Part shown: positions 23,126 to 35,108 of the stretch, piece after piece
How positions within the stretch are numbered: the first letter of the stretch is position 1
Layout of the letters: each line of letters opens with the position of its first letter
Assembly: GCA_944474755.1 (NCBI GenBank)
Contig: OX104124.1
Coordinates: 7,156,437 to 7,220,436, forward strand
Origin: Limnoperna fortunei
Lineage: Eukaryota > Mollusca > Bivalvia > Mytilida > Modiolidae
Length of the DNA: 64,000 nucleotides
Reading direction: 5' to 3'
Program-made: the position numbers and the translations under genes
Notes under the pieces: model-generated
What the model was told of the DNA's origin: nothing
Databases searched by the model: none
Seen by the model: only the letters and a program-made list of their open reading frames with translations

Positions 23126-23480
23126 ATACATTTTTATCTTCTTCTCTGAAAATCACTTGGCCATTTGAAACCAAACTTGGTCAGAATGTTCATTGATTGG
23201 GACTAGACTAAGTTTAACATATGACCAATGCCATACGGGGTAAAAAGTTTTAAAAGGCTTCATTTTCTGAAAATAATCAACCAATTGAAACAAAACTTAC
23301 CACTAGTTCATCGGATGGTCCTTTATAAGGTTTATGTTTTTTATGCTAATTGGAAATTTAAAATGGCCACGAACACAGAACTGAGATTTAACACAGGACC
23401 CTATGGTAAAAATTAAAAAAAAGATGCTCCTGTGCTGAAACCAGCTAACCAGCAGTTTTAAAAAAAAGTAGATGTCCCTG
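23126..23480 (+). repeat. Dispersed repeat family A, fragment
   Basis: Contains CTTCTCTGAAAATCACTTGG, CAATTGAAACAAAACTTA, TGGTCCTTTATAAGGTTTATG and AAAATGGCCACGAACACAG. The same modules recur at 32985-33160, 53840-54010 and 55222-55760. Each copy has internally repeated ~150-170-bp modules. Non-coding; ORFs on both strands are incidental. Confidence 0.7.
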
Positions 23481-23850
23481 GGGTCTAATTTCTTAGATGC
23501 ATATATATTTTTGCAAAATTTGCCTGGAATACTTCTGTGCATATATGATGATATTTTGCCATAAGAAGTATGAGTATGATCATTTAAGCTCAAAATTTAG
23601 AACTTTTGAGGTCATTTGTACAGATTATTTAGGATAAATTGTTTCTTTTGTCAATTAAGGCTGAATTTTATTTTAAAAACATATTTTCTTGCATGCTTCT
23701 TTTTATGTCAACTTTAATAAGAAAGAACTATATGATTTCTGAGTTCTTCACTGAATGTTAGTAATTGTCAATTTTCACTGTAGACTACATATAAATTTGT
23801 AAAATGTTTGATTATAATTATCTCCCCTGAACAATTGCTTCTATAGTATA

Positions 23851-24316
23851 GGGGTCATTATCCTATTCATGTAATGAATTTCCGGTGCATGTCAAAAGAT
23901 GGCAGGATGAAAAAATAGTCCCAATTTTCTCTTTTGTTTCTGCTTTTGCTTATAACTGCTATTGCTTAAGAGTTGGATATTTTGAAAGGTATGGCATTAC
24001 TGTAGAACAAGAATATATTTTTTTCCAGTCAATGTCTTTACAGTGGAAGCACTTCCTAAAGTGTGTAATGTGGTACAATGTGACCACAACACTGAAATGA
24101 AAGTAGAAAAACCATTCTTAAACTTTAAGGTAATTTTCCCAAAAAAAATCTGTGGACAGGTATACTTTTCTATCCATTTTTATGTAATTTAGCATTATAG
24201 GTGTAATGCCCCATATATGAAATTTTAAGTGAAAGAAAGATTTATTTAATAAAAAATGTTGATGTCTCGCCCGTCCGGTTACTTTTGCTCAGGCTATCCA
24301 AAAGGATAATGACCTC
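23851..24316. mobile_element. 466-bp TIR element, tandem copy 1
   Basis: Ends GGGGTCATTATCC and GGATAATGACCTC are inverted with one mismatch. The left flank of this copy and the right flank of copy 3 both show TA at the junction (AGTA|GGGG and CCTC|TATAG). Confidence 0.7.
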
Positions 24317-25579
24317 TGTAAGAGCAAAATTTACAAATTGGTCAAATACACAAATCCCACTTGTCAGGCACTTTTTATGAAAGGGTACCAGAACTCATTA
24401 TAGGAAAACATCTTTTCTGCAAAATATATCTTCAGGTTTTATAGTTATAGTCTGTTTCATTATCTGAAGTAAAATTTGACTTTTTGGCCTATGGTATCAT
24501 AAAAAGTGATTATTTTTGCAAAAAGCACACTGTTTACAATTCTATAGAGTAGAGTAAGGTAGAACCTAAGGTGACATGAAATAAAAATGTATTATTGGTA
24601 TTATATAATACCTCTCAGACCAAAAATTGATTAAATAAAGGCAAACCATGATCCTATTTCATGTACCAGCACTTATTGCTAGACAGAAACATGTATCATA
24701 CCTTGAAAATTGTAACTGAAGATTAAATGTATTCATTTTGTTTCTTAAAAGAAGGTTATACAGCAGTATTTTAATCAATATGTAGTGTTTATTCATTTCT
24801 CTGGCCTCTAGGTAATTATTTGGCATGGGTAGGCATCATTTGCAATGTGTCGTTTTAATGTAAAGTCTATGAATCTAGTATGCTTTTGGGTACTTTGAAC
24901 CAATCAGTCTAGTCAGTTGCTATGTTTTCTACTTTTTCAGTGACTTGGCATGCAAAAAGGACTGAAAAGATGCCAATGAGTCTTTTTGTATAACAATTAA
25001 ATGTCAGTTTTCTTAAAACTAGTCAAAACTCTACTTTGTTCATAGTTTTATTAAAGTTTAAGCTACAGAAAAGAGACCTCTGCTTCTCAACCTGAATTCC
25101 ATTGTGGTGTATTTCTACTTAATAAGTTCATTTATACACTCATTACAGCTAAGAAAAGCTTTTTTAGTTAGTTTTTTTCTTTTGTGAGGAAAAATGTTAA
25201 TTTTTATATCATACCGTCTTAGCAACAGAATCGACTGTTTTCAACCCCCCTATATTCAAATGAGCTCTCACTTGATAAAAAGTTGCTTTTATCAGATGTG
25301 TTTCTGCTTATTTGGTAACTATTACACCAGTACTGTCATAAAAAGGTGATATTTTGACTGTTGTGCCAAAATTGTTGAACAGAAGAAAAAAATTATACCC
25401 TTACTGTCCTTATCAGTTAAACATTGCTAAAACAAGGATTCACCACATCTTTGGAAACTGTCATAATTTTTATTTGAGTAGCAATATATTCAAACTGCAT
25501 GCTTATTTTATTTACAGAATCATTAAATAACATAAAAAAAAATTTTGGTGGAAATCCGGAACTGTTGGCTTTGCTTAAA

Positions 25580-26045
25580 GGGGTCATTATCCTATTCATG
25601 TAATGAATTTCCGGTGCATGTCAAAAGATGGCAGGATGAAAAAATAGTCCCAATTTTCTCTTTTGTTTCTGCTTTTGCTTATAACTGCTATTGCTTAAGA
25701 GTTGGATATTTTGAAAGGTATGGCATTACTGTAGAACAAGAATATATTTTTTTCCAGTCAATGTCTTTACAGTGGAAGCACTTCCTAAAGTGTGTAATGT
25801 GGTACAATGTGACCACAACACTGAAATGAAAGTAGAAAAACCATTCTTAAACTTTAAGGTAATTTTCCCAAAAAAAATCTGTGGACAGGTATACTTTTCT
25901 ATCCATTTTTATGTAATTTAGCATTATAGGTGTAATGCCCCATATATGAAATTTTAAGTGAAAGAAAGATTTATTTAATAAAAAATGTTGATGTCTCGCC
26001 CGTCCGGTTACTTTTGCTCAGGCTATCCAAAAGGATAATGACCTC
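25580..26045. mobile_element. 466-bp TIR element, tandem copy 2
   Basis: Same as copy 1 by eye. Its flanks are spacer sequence (GCTTAAA on the left, TGTAAGAG on the right), with no TA pair. Confidence 0.7.
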
Positions 26046-27308
26046 TGTAAGAGCAAAATTTACAAATTGGTCAAATACACAAATCCCACTTGTCAGGCAC
26101 TTTTTATGAAAGGGTACCAGAACTCATTATAGGAAAACATCTTTTCTGCAAAATATATCTTCAGGTTTTATAGTTATAGTCTGTTTCATTATCTGAAGTA
26201 AAATTTGACTTTTTGGCCTATGGTATCATAAAAAGTGATTATTTTTGCAAAAAGCACACTGTTTACAATTCTATAGAGTAGAGTAAGGTAGAACCTAAGG
26301 TGACATGAAATAAAAATGTATTATTGGTATTATATAATACCTCTCAGACCAAAAATTGATTAAATAAAGGCAAACCATGATCCTATTTCATGTACCAGCA
26401 CTTATTGCTAGACAGAAACATGTATCATACCTTGAAAATTGTAACTGAAGATTAAATGTATTCATTTTGTTTCTTAAAAGAAGGTTATACAGCAGTATTT
26501 TAATCAATATGTAGTGTTTATTCATTTCTCTGGCCTCTAGGTAATTATTTGGCATGGGTAGGCATCATTTGCAATGTGTCGTTTTAATGTAAAGTCTATG
26601 AATCTAGTATGCTTTTGGGTACTTTGAACCAATCAGTCTAGTCAGTTGCTATGTTTTCTACTTTTTCAGTGACTTGGCATGCAAAAAGGACTGAAAAGAT
26701 GCCAATGAGTCTTTTTGTATAACAATTAAATGTCAGTTTTCTTAAAACTAGTCAAAACTCTACTTTGTTCATAGTTTTATTAAAGTTTAAGCTACAGAAA
26801 AGAGACCTCTGCTTCTCAACCTGAATTCCATTGTGGTGTATTTCTACTTAATAAGTTCATTTATACACTCATTACAGCTAAGAAAAGCTTTTTTAGTTAG
26901 TTTTTTTCTTTTGTGAGGAAAAATGTTAATTTTTATATCATACCGTCTTAGCAACAGAATCGACTGTTTTCAACCCCCCTATATTCAAATGAGCTCTCAC
27001 TTGATAAAAAGTTGCTTTTATCAGATGTGTTTCTGCTTATTTGGTAACTATTACACCAGTACTGTCATAAAAAGGTGATATTTTGACTGTTGTGCCAAAA
27101 TTGTTGAACAGAAGAAAAAAATTATACCCTTACTGTCCTTATCAGTTAAACATTGCTAAAACAAGGATTCACCACATCTTTGGAAACTGTCATAATTTTT
27201 ATTTGAGTAGCAATATATTCAAACTGCATGCTTATTTTATTTACAGAATCATTAAATAACATAAAAAAAAATTTTGGTGGAAATCCGGAACTGTTGGCTT
27301 TGCTTAAA

Positions 27309-27780
27309 GGGGTCATTATCCTATTCATGTAATGAATTTCCGGTGCATGTCAAAAGATGGCAGGATGAAAAAATAGTCCCAATTTTCTCTTTTGTTTCTG
27401 CTTTTGCTTATAACTGCTATTGCTTAAGAGTTGGATATTTTGAAAGGTATGGCATTACTGTAGAACAAGAATATATTTTTTTCCAGTCAATGTCTTTACA
27501 GTGGAAGCACTTCCTAAAGTGTGTAATGTGGTACAATGTGACCACAACACTGAAATGAAAGTAGAAAAACCATAAGCATTCTTAAACTTTAAGGTAATTT
27601 TCCCAAAAAAAATCTGTGGACAGGTATACTTTTCTCTCCATTTTTATGTAATTTAGCATTATAGGTGTAATGCCCCATATATGAAATTTTAAGTGAAAGA
27701 AAGATTTTTTTAATAAAAAATGTTGATGTCTCGCCCGTCCGGTTACTTTTGCTCAGGCTATCCAAAAGGATAATGACCTC
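27309..27780. mobile_element. 472-bp TIR element, tandem copy 3 (diverged)
   Basis: Differs from copies 1 and 2 by a 6-base insertion (CCATAAGCATTC), TCTCTCC for TCTATCC, and TTTTTTTAAT for TTATTTAAT. It ends CCTC|TATAGACC, the outer flank of the whole array. Confidence 0.7.
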
Positions 27781-28752
27781 TATAGACCATGTGTGTAAAT
27801 ATCCCTGAATAGACTGCAGGATAGTACACTCGAATTTCGGTGATGAAAGTGTGTTGCTTTAACAGATGTTAATTTTGTTGAAACACACTGTATTTTATTA
27901 TTTAGGAGTCATTTGGTTACAGCAATAAATGCAAGATATTTTAAAAGTAATTTAGCCTTGGGTTCAATGTTACATTGCTGAATGAAGGAATATCATCGAG
28001 TTTTGAGTGGAGGAAATTCAAATGTGTGGCCATATTTATTGACTTTACAGAAAACAATATAATTACTTTGCATAAAACAATATAATTACTATGAACATTT
28101 AGTAAAGGCTCAGTGCAGCCTCTCCTTTAACCTGTTTCTAAGCCTCATCCTTGTAGTTATGTCAAATCAGATCACTTATATCATATAATTTTTATGTATA
28201 ATATCAGATTATGCATAATGTTCCATTTTCTATAATTTTCTATGAGTTTATTTTATAATTGAAATTTCACCATTAAAAATTAAATAATGGAAGACGCTTA
28301 AATCATCTTCAGTTTGCATTTGTAGGTTGTTCATTGCGGAATGCTTTGCTGATCAAGAAAATCACTTCTTTAAATGTACACAAATATCTCATTTTACCAC
28401 CCACTATCATTGCACAGTTCTTAATATTTTATATTTGTGTAAATTGTCTACCATGTTCTAGATTCTGTTCAGGATATTCAAGTTCTATGAACTTGAGGTT
28501 TATGTCGTGTTGGCGTGCTCAGTTGCTTTTATACACATTTAGAATCTATTACTTATTTTTAGGGTAGGTTGCTTTAGTAAAATGCAGTTGGTCATGGGAA
28601 ACTAGTGGTTAACTTAAAGAGTAATTATTGTATATAATCCAGTTTAATCCTAAATAAATATTTTCAATTAATTTGATGATTTACAACCGGAGTTTCCTTT
28701 CTGAACTGCTTATGGGTGTCTATTTCATTTAAATTAGTTCATTTTAGAGAAA
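27781..28752. other. Non-coding, nothing recognised
   Basis: AT-rich; a duplicated AAACAATATAATTACT(A/T)TG near 28053 and 28076 is the only local repeat. No exon candidate. Confidence 0.55.
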
Positions 28753-29875
28753 GGGCCTCTAAAGTCCGAGTATGTCAACAACTATTGATCATTAACCGAG
28801 TTCAGTTGTATCCTCTCCATAGTTAATTGACAAGATGGCCAGTTTTCCTGTTCTGAAGGTCAAGTTCAGGTGTAATCCTCTCCATCCTTAATTAACAGAT
28901 GGCCAGTTTTCCTGTTCTGAAGGTCAAGTGCATGTGTAATCCTCCCGATCCTTAATTGACATGATGACCAGTTTTCCTGTTCTGAAGGTTGATTTCAGGT
29001 GTAATCCTCTCTATCCTTAATTGACAGGATGGCCAGTTTTCCTGTTTTGAAGGTCGAGTGCAGGTGTAATCCTCTCCGTCCCTAACTAACAGTTTGGCCA
29101 GTTTTCCTGTTCTGAAGGTTGATTTCAGGTGTAATCCTCTCTATCCTTAATTGACATGATGGGCAGTTTTCCTGTTCTGGAGGTCAAGTTCAGGTGTAAT
29201 CCTCTCCATCCTTAATTAACAGGATGGGCAGTTTTCCTGTTCTGAAAGTCGAGTGCAGGTGTAATCCTCCCGATCCTTAATTGACAGGATGGCCAGTTTT
29301 CCTGTTCAGAAGGTCGAGTTCAGGTGTAATCCTCCCGATCCTTAATTGACATGATGACCAGTTTTCCTGTTCTGAAGGTTGATTTCAGGTGTAATCCTCT
29401 CTATCCTTAATTGACATGATGGGCAGTTTTCCTGTTCTGGAGGTCAAGTTCAGGTGTAATCCTCTCCATCCTTAATTAACAGGATGGGCAGTTTTCCTGT
29501 TCTGAAGGTCGAGTGCAGGTGTAATCCTCTCCGTCCCTAACTAACATTTTGGCCAGTTTTCATGTTCTGAAGGTCGAGTGCAGGTGTAATCCTCCCGATC
29601 CTTAATTGACAGGATGGCCAGTTTTCCTGTTCTGAAGGTCGAGTTCAGGTGTAATCCTCTTAATCCTTAATTGACAGTTTGGCCAGTTTTCCTGTTCTGA
29701 AGGTGGAGTGCAGGTGTAATCCTCTCCATCCCTAATTGAAAGTTTGGCCAGTTTTCCTGTTCTAAAGGTTGGAGGCTCTCACTAGATTTCTGGATTCCAA
29801 CCACCAATAAAATATTGATGCCATGATATACCTGAAAAATTGCAGAGAGCAGTGCTGAACCACATTTGAACAAAT
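28753..29875 (+). repeat. SINE whose body expanded into a 65-bp minisatellite (15 units)
   Basis: 28753-28800 resembles the SINE head (GGGCCTC, CCGAGT, ACTATTGATCAT). About 28803-29770 is 15 units of roughly 65 bp containing AATCCTCTCCATCCTTAATT and GGCCAGTTTTCCTGTTCTGA, homologous to one stretch of the SINE body (CGACTCCAGTCTTAATTGAC...GCCAGTTTTCCTACC). 29771-29875 is the SINE tail (CCAATAAAATATTGATGCCA, CTGAAAAATTGC). A four-unit higher-order repeat is visible (about 29115 and 29375, offset 260). The element is about 1.1 kb instead of about 255 bp. Confidence 0.88.
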
Positions 29876-30929
29876 ATTGAATGTGAAAAAGACTTTATTT
29901 AAATTTGTCATATTGCAGTCTAAATCAGCAGTATGTTTTGTTTTCTTGTGTTAATTCTGGAACCTTTCTGGGAGGGTTCCCAGTGATTGTTAACCCACAG
30001 AACTGCCCAGTGTGTCCTGGGGTGGTAGAAGAGGAGGTCCTGTTCTGGGGGAATTGCCAGGTTATAATGTAGAATTAGAAAGCATGACCACACACTGTAA
30101 TGGGTTATTATAAACCTGTTTGGAGAATGCCAATAAAGACTTCTTTCATAGATTTTGATGAAGAGTAGGCTAGATGGAGCCACTACAAATGTTCTTTGTC
30201 ACTACCCATAATTCCATACTTTTGATTTATTGTTTAAATTTTTCTCATCCTGAATATATAGCAACATCAATCTAATGTTAATTGTTGTCTTATTCACAAA
30301 GATGAAATTTTTAAAAGGGGAGATAATTCATTTCAGTATTTTTCTAAGTATATTAGGAAAGAATAGTTAGCTGTATCTCCCCAAATTATTGGTGTTTGAA
30401 TAATTTTTTATCATGTTTTGTAACAACATTGTGTCTTTTTAGAAGTTTAAATAAAAACAATTTTGCCTGTCTATTCCTTCCTACCTATTTCTTAACAAAA
30501 CACCAAATCAGGTATTTCAGGGATGGCCCATTGTCGGAAACCCACAAGTTATCAATTCATGTTTAATTAAAAACTTGTTTTTCATTTTCTTGGAAAAAAT
30601 ACCAGACTTTATGGATGTTAAAAACACAATAAAGATCTAGATGGTTGTTAATAATTCATGCCTCCAATTGTTATTGTTCAGAGGAAAACATGTTTATAAT
30701 TAAATTGTTCAGTTGTAACACTATTAAACAAATTATTGCTGAATTGGGGAGACATAATACATCTTTCAATGGGAATATGACCTTTGCTTTCAGTAAAATT
30801 ATGTTTTAAAAAAAGATGTGAATTTAAAGCAAAGAAAAGTCGGATTATTATAGACTTTTGTTCCTTTTGGGCATGTTGAACAAAGTGCAAATCCAGATTA
30901 ATGTATGATGAAATAGGACTATCATTTAC
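29876..30929. other. Non-coding, nothing recognised
   Basis: 29960-30050 includes the GGGAGGGTTCCCAGTG block shared with about 2058. The remainder is AT-rich with no supported feature. Confidence 0.5.
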
Positions 30930-31345
30930 ATTAGGGTAATCAACTCCTCATACAGCTTTTCAACCCAGATTCCAGAAACTAAATAATTCCCAGAAAGACT
31001 TGATTTGGGCAGTTTTTTACGTCCTACACCGACAACTTAATGCCATTGGTTGGATGGTTTCACAGAAGTAGTGCACTGGCGATAAAGGAACTGTTCAAGG
31101 AATTTTTTCCCCTTTTTTAGACTTTAGAATTCTCTAACAAATTTTACAAAAAGGTACATTCAGTGTAATCAACTTCTCCCACAGTTTTCAAACAGGATCC
31201 ATTATACTTTACCAGAAATTGCACAAGTATTAAAGTTGTGCTATTATAGAAAAGTTCAATAAATGTTTTTTAATCTTTCTTAGACTTTGTTTGTGTAATC
31301 AACTCCCAATACAGTAAGTTTTTGATACAGACCCTGAACTGTCTT
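30930..31345 (+). repeat. Degenerate core-repeat relic
   Basis: GTAATCAACTCCTCATACAG (30936), GTAATCAACTTCTCCCACAG (about 31166) and GTAATCAACTCCCAATACAG (about 31295) each precede a TTTT-GA-ACAGA block. This looks like decayed tandem cores of a pearl-like family, irregularly spaced. Confidence 0.6.
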
Positions 31346-31483
31346 TCAACGATGTCTATATTTTAATACATGTGCTTTACAACCAAGCCATATCAGACTT
31401 TTATGTGTTCTAAACTACTACCAGAGCCTCCAGGAAGTGATTTTTCATTATGTACTAAGACATCACGGTTTGACTTTGTTCCT

Positions 31484-31614
31484 GGAATCGATTTCACAAA
31501 AAGTCGTATGTGTAAAATGTATCGTAAGTCAGCTGATGGCACAATTGATTTCCCTTTGATCTTCCAACACTTACGATAGATTTAGCACTTACGACTTTTT
31601 GAGAAATTGACTCC
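31484..31614. repeat. Foldback hairpin, ~46-bp arms
   Basis: GGAATCGATTTCACAAAAAG followed by TCGTATGTG...TATCGTAAGT pairs with ACTTACGATAG...CACTTACGACTTTTTG...TTGACTCC. The frame at 31370-31579 runs through one arm and is not a gene. Confidence 0.85.
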
Positions 31615-32633
31615 AAAATATTAATGTATCCACGGTATCATTGTCGGTTTGAGGATTTAAAGACATTAATAACGTGTCGGTGGAATTGAAGAAGCATTGA
31701 AGCCGATCTGAAAATTTTCTGTATCTTTTAGAAGTTAATAGCCATATTACTTTACCTGGTTATTAAGTAATGACTTGTTTTGATTGTTAACAGACTTTGC
31801 ATTATTGATGGAGAATCATTTGGTAACAGGCAGACAACAGATGTAATACCCGATCTAATTATCAGTGTTTATGGAATTATGTATCTGTTTACATGGTGCA
31901 GTTTGTTACGCTAATTACTGAAATTAATTTTCTAATTGATCTGCAATTAATTGTCTTGTGCAGTTGTCAAGCTGTTGGCTAATACTGCAATCAGAGTCGG
32001 AGTTGTGTTTGTGTTGGTGTAGATTTACAAAATGTTTTGACTGTCTAAATAGAAAATTATCTTATCTCAGATACTTTTGAAAAGACCATAGATTGTCAGA
32101 TTCATTGAATTTAGGAGCTGGTTCATCTGTCTGTGGTTCTTGTAACTTTTGGAACCATTGAACATGCAGTGACGTCTGCTACATGTATTCTTCCCATTGG
32201 AGGATAGAGTATGGGATACCAGTTTGTTATGTGTGACAACAACCATAGAGAAGAGGTAGGATAATAGGAAGATTTTACTGTCGTTCAGGGATGAGTAACT
32301 AGAAGATTTTACAACAGTACACATTTATCGTCAACAATGTTCATTGATTGCCCTAATGAATACGTAACTGTGGTGAAGTTTAAGTTTATTTGTATTAGTA
32401 GTGAAAAATGGGATTTCAGCAATTTGATTGGTTAAAACTTACACGTAGGACTTATCTTAGACACGAATGACCAGTAATATTAAACAATGTTAAACACAGA
32501 TGCTAGGGTCAGGGTTCCCACATTACCTAAAAATGGGAAAGTACTTGGAATTTTTCTTTTTCCTTTTCCCACTAAGGTTAAAAAAAAATTTAAAAATCTG
32601 GTACAAAAATGAAATGTTTTATATTGAAAATTT
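31615..32633. other. Non-coding, nothing recognised
   Basis: AT-rich sequence with no supported gene or repeat. Confidence 0.5.
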
Positions 32634-32810
32634 GAAACCGGTGTGTGACAATGAATATGGAAATGCATCCATTATATGTGGATGATTTTATCCAGAAATG
32701 TCTGTCACCCTCTGAAACAGGTGTGTGACAATGAATATGGAAATACATCCATTATATGTGGATGGTTTTTATCCACAAATGTCGGTCACCCCCTGAAACC
32801 GGTGTGTGAC
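32634..32810 (+). repeat. 80-bp tandem repeat, 2.2 units
   Basis: GAAACCGGTGTGTGAC starts at 32634, 32714 and about 32795, with CATCCATTATATGTGGATG (a small hairpin, CATCCA/TGGATG) inside each full unit. Confidence 0.9.
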
Positions 32811-32984
32811 AAGTAATCCTTAACTTGCAATTTTGATTTGATAAAACTAATTCGAAAATTAATTTATAAACATTTTGTATGTAGCTAGCCCTAGCTGTTT
32901 CAAAGCAGTATAAAACAACTGACCCACAGGTACATGTGAGCTATTCTTATCACTTGTCATCTGTTTTCATAATATTGTGGAATT

Positions 32985-33160
32985 GAACCTCAGATGGTCC
33001 TCTACTCAAGTTTAAGTTTTTTGTGTTGATCCTAAATCCAAGATGGCTTTCACCATGGATAAATAGACCCTATGGGAAAAACATGCAAGCAGCTTTTTCT
33101 CAGAAGTTGAAATCAAATTATGCAGAAACGAAGTCAGGAAAGTTTTATTATTATTTTTGA
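32985..33160 (+). repeat. Dispersed repeat family A, fragment
   Basis: Modules GATGGTCCTCTACTCAAG, TTTTTTGTGTTGATCC, AAGATGGCTTTCACCATGG and AGACCCTATGGGAAAAA match the family A copies at 23.1 and 55.2 kb. Confidence 0.55.
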
Positions 33161-33430
33161 TTTTTCTCAAGCCAATTGGACATAAACATAGCTACCATGG
33201 ATGCTAATGATTTCTGAAATTTCAAAATGTGTTTTCTGACAAACTGCTTGGCAGATAGGGTAATATGTTCCTCACTTAAGCATTTAAAATCAAAATTTGC
33301 TAGAAAATTTATGTTGCCAAAAAGGTTTTTGATCAGTCAGGGGAGTGATACAAGCTCTAGAGAGCGTCATATCTGTATCCTGCATCATTTCCATACTGAA
33401 CGTTTTTAGGTGACTGTTCCAAGCCAGCTG

Positions 33431-33797
33431 TTACCCATCCCTAGAGTTTCCATGGATTTGTAGTTATCTTCCATGGAATTCCATGGATTTATTTCCATGG
33501 AGTATTGGAACATAACTTTCCATGGTTTGCCATGGAAAAAAAGAAAAAAATTAGCATGGAAATAAATTTACTTATTCCATGGAATTCCATGGAATGTTAT
33601 GTTCCAATACTCCATGGAAACTTGTCCATGGCATTGAACTCATGGAAACTTGTCCATGGAAATCCATGAAATTCCATGGACAGGTTTCCATGGAGTATTG
33701 GAACATAACTTTCCATGGAATTCCATGGAAAACCATGGAAAATTATTTATTTTAACATGGAAAAACCTATTATCATGGAAACTCTAGGGATGGGTAA
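33431..33797. mobile_element. 367-bp MITE built of CCATGG palindromes
   Basis: 24-bp inverted ends, TTACCCATCCCTAGAGTTTC at the left. The interior is dominated by CCATGGAATTCCATGG and by the block TCCATGGAGTATTGGAACAT, present forward near 33498, reversed near 33600 and forward again near 33690. It splits a hairpin repeat (TTCCAAGCCAGCTG | TGCCTTAAAGG) whose uninterrupted relatives are at 8823 and 8945. The junctions fit a TA target. No transposase. Confidence 0.85.
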
Positions 33798-33987
33798 TGC
33801 CTTAAAGGGCTTTGTGTTTTTTGTTTTGCTCATTTGTCTATCCCTCCGTCCATAGCACTTTGAGGAGGGATTTCCTCTGAAACCACTTGACAGATTGCTT
33901 TGCTACTTGGTAGGATTGATCATTATGATGTTTAGATGTGCAAACTTTACTGTCATTTTGATTAAGGCCATAATTAAAAAATAGTTT
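33798..33987 (+). repeat. Dispersed repeat family B, left part
   Basis: TTTGTCTATCCCTCCGTCC, CTCTGAAACCACTTGACAG, GGTAGGATTGATCATTATG and GTTTAGATGTGCAAACTTTA. The latter two modules have counterparts at 36960-37015 (GATAGGATTATG, GTGTAGATGTGCACACTTTG), suggesting either internal repetition or one element split by the insertion between. Confidence 0.55.
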
Positions 33988-34391
33988 GTTTGCCATAGCC
34001 CGACCGACCCGATTTTAACCCCTGAGTCGAAAGTTTTTATTGACATAAATGCTGGTAACTTTTTTTTTCAAATTTCTGACTTCCGGATATTTTACAGGTC
34101 CGTTACCGTTTCCGATTACGATTTAGTTTACGATCATCAAAGCGCTTGTTAATTTCCGGTATAAGCGATTATTTAAAGAGCACATGCAACGTAGAACATT
34201 CTAACTGTCCCGGCAGCATGGACGATAGGCCGAATTTTACTGCCGCCTTAAAATCCTTTTGTGATTTGTCGGATTAACTGCAGAATTCAGTCCTATTGTT
34301 TGTAATAAAGCAAATAAAAAATTCTAACTTCGGTCTATTTATACAAATTACAAACCATCTGTACGTTATTAAAGCTTTAGAAATAGCGAAA

Positions 34392-34439
34392 CCAGGGAGA
34401 GTCTATACTAACTTGAGACTTAATATAGACTGTCCCTGG
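34392..34439. repeat. Small hairpin shared with 62434-62470
   Basis: CCAGGGAGAGTCTATACTAA pairs with TTAATATAGACTGTCCCTGG. The same palindromic sequence occurs near 62434. Confidence 0.7.
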
Positions 34440-35108
34440 CGAAACTAACGGGAAACGATCTTTACTGAAGAAATTTCCTTTTTCATCTTTGAAGATGCAC
34501 GTGGAAAATGCTATGTTGATCATTTTTTCCGTATATGGATAGTGTGACCTAATTTTATTATTTATAAACATGCTAATTTGCAAACAACCATTCCGTAGTA
34601 AGAATCCAGTAATTTACATATGTATTACCCAAGATGCAACACCGCATTCAGTTTCGTGTTTCTCAATGTTTTTCATATAGTTAACGCAATTAAAAAGAGA
34701 CACTAATGTCAATTAATAGGTGTCTTCCCATTTAGCCAACTTTTTAAAATTCAGGTATTCCCATTTATTCAACTTTTATTTTGTTCACCTGTTGACTTGT
34801 TTATTTAGCAATTATTCAGTCGTAATAGGTAAATTTTGTTCAAGGCCAGGTTGTTGATATTTTATGAAACAAATAAAGCAAATAAATAAAATTTAATTTT
34901 TAAATAAATAAATGATAGTTATGAAATAAATGATACTCAAAATAATTTGACAATGAGCTAAAGTTCGACTCATACATGCCAATGAAGCATATATAAATAC
35001 CTGACTGACTGAAATTTATCATTGTCAAACTTAAGTGGCTAATGCAAAAGTAAGAGTTGAATTGAATAATCATCATGGAACTGCAAACACAAGAAACAAT
35101 CTGGTTAG

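Larger units (their letters stand above)
23851..27780 (+). repeat. 1,729-bp tandem repeat, 2.3 units
   Basis: Units start at 23851, 25580 and 27309, all with GGGGTCATTATCCTATTC. By eye, units 1 and 2 are the same throughout. Each unit is a 466-bp TIR element followed by a 1,263-bp spacer; the third is only the element (472 bp). A 94-codon frame (25545, 27274, truncated at 23885) is repeated because the DNA is, with no other support for coding. Confidence 0.95.

Noticed and set aside
25545..25829. 94-codon ORF repeated at 27274, as a conserved gene
   Set aside because: The conservation is due to the very recent 1,729-bp tandem duplication of DNA, and the frame overlaps the inverted end of the TIR element; no splice or homology support.
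25580..27780. LTR retrotransposon with 466-bp LTRs
   Set aside because: The direct repeats lack TG...CA ends, have inverted termini of their own, and the spacer shows no gag/pol, primer-binding site or polypurine tract.
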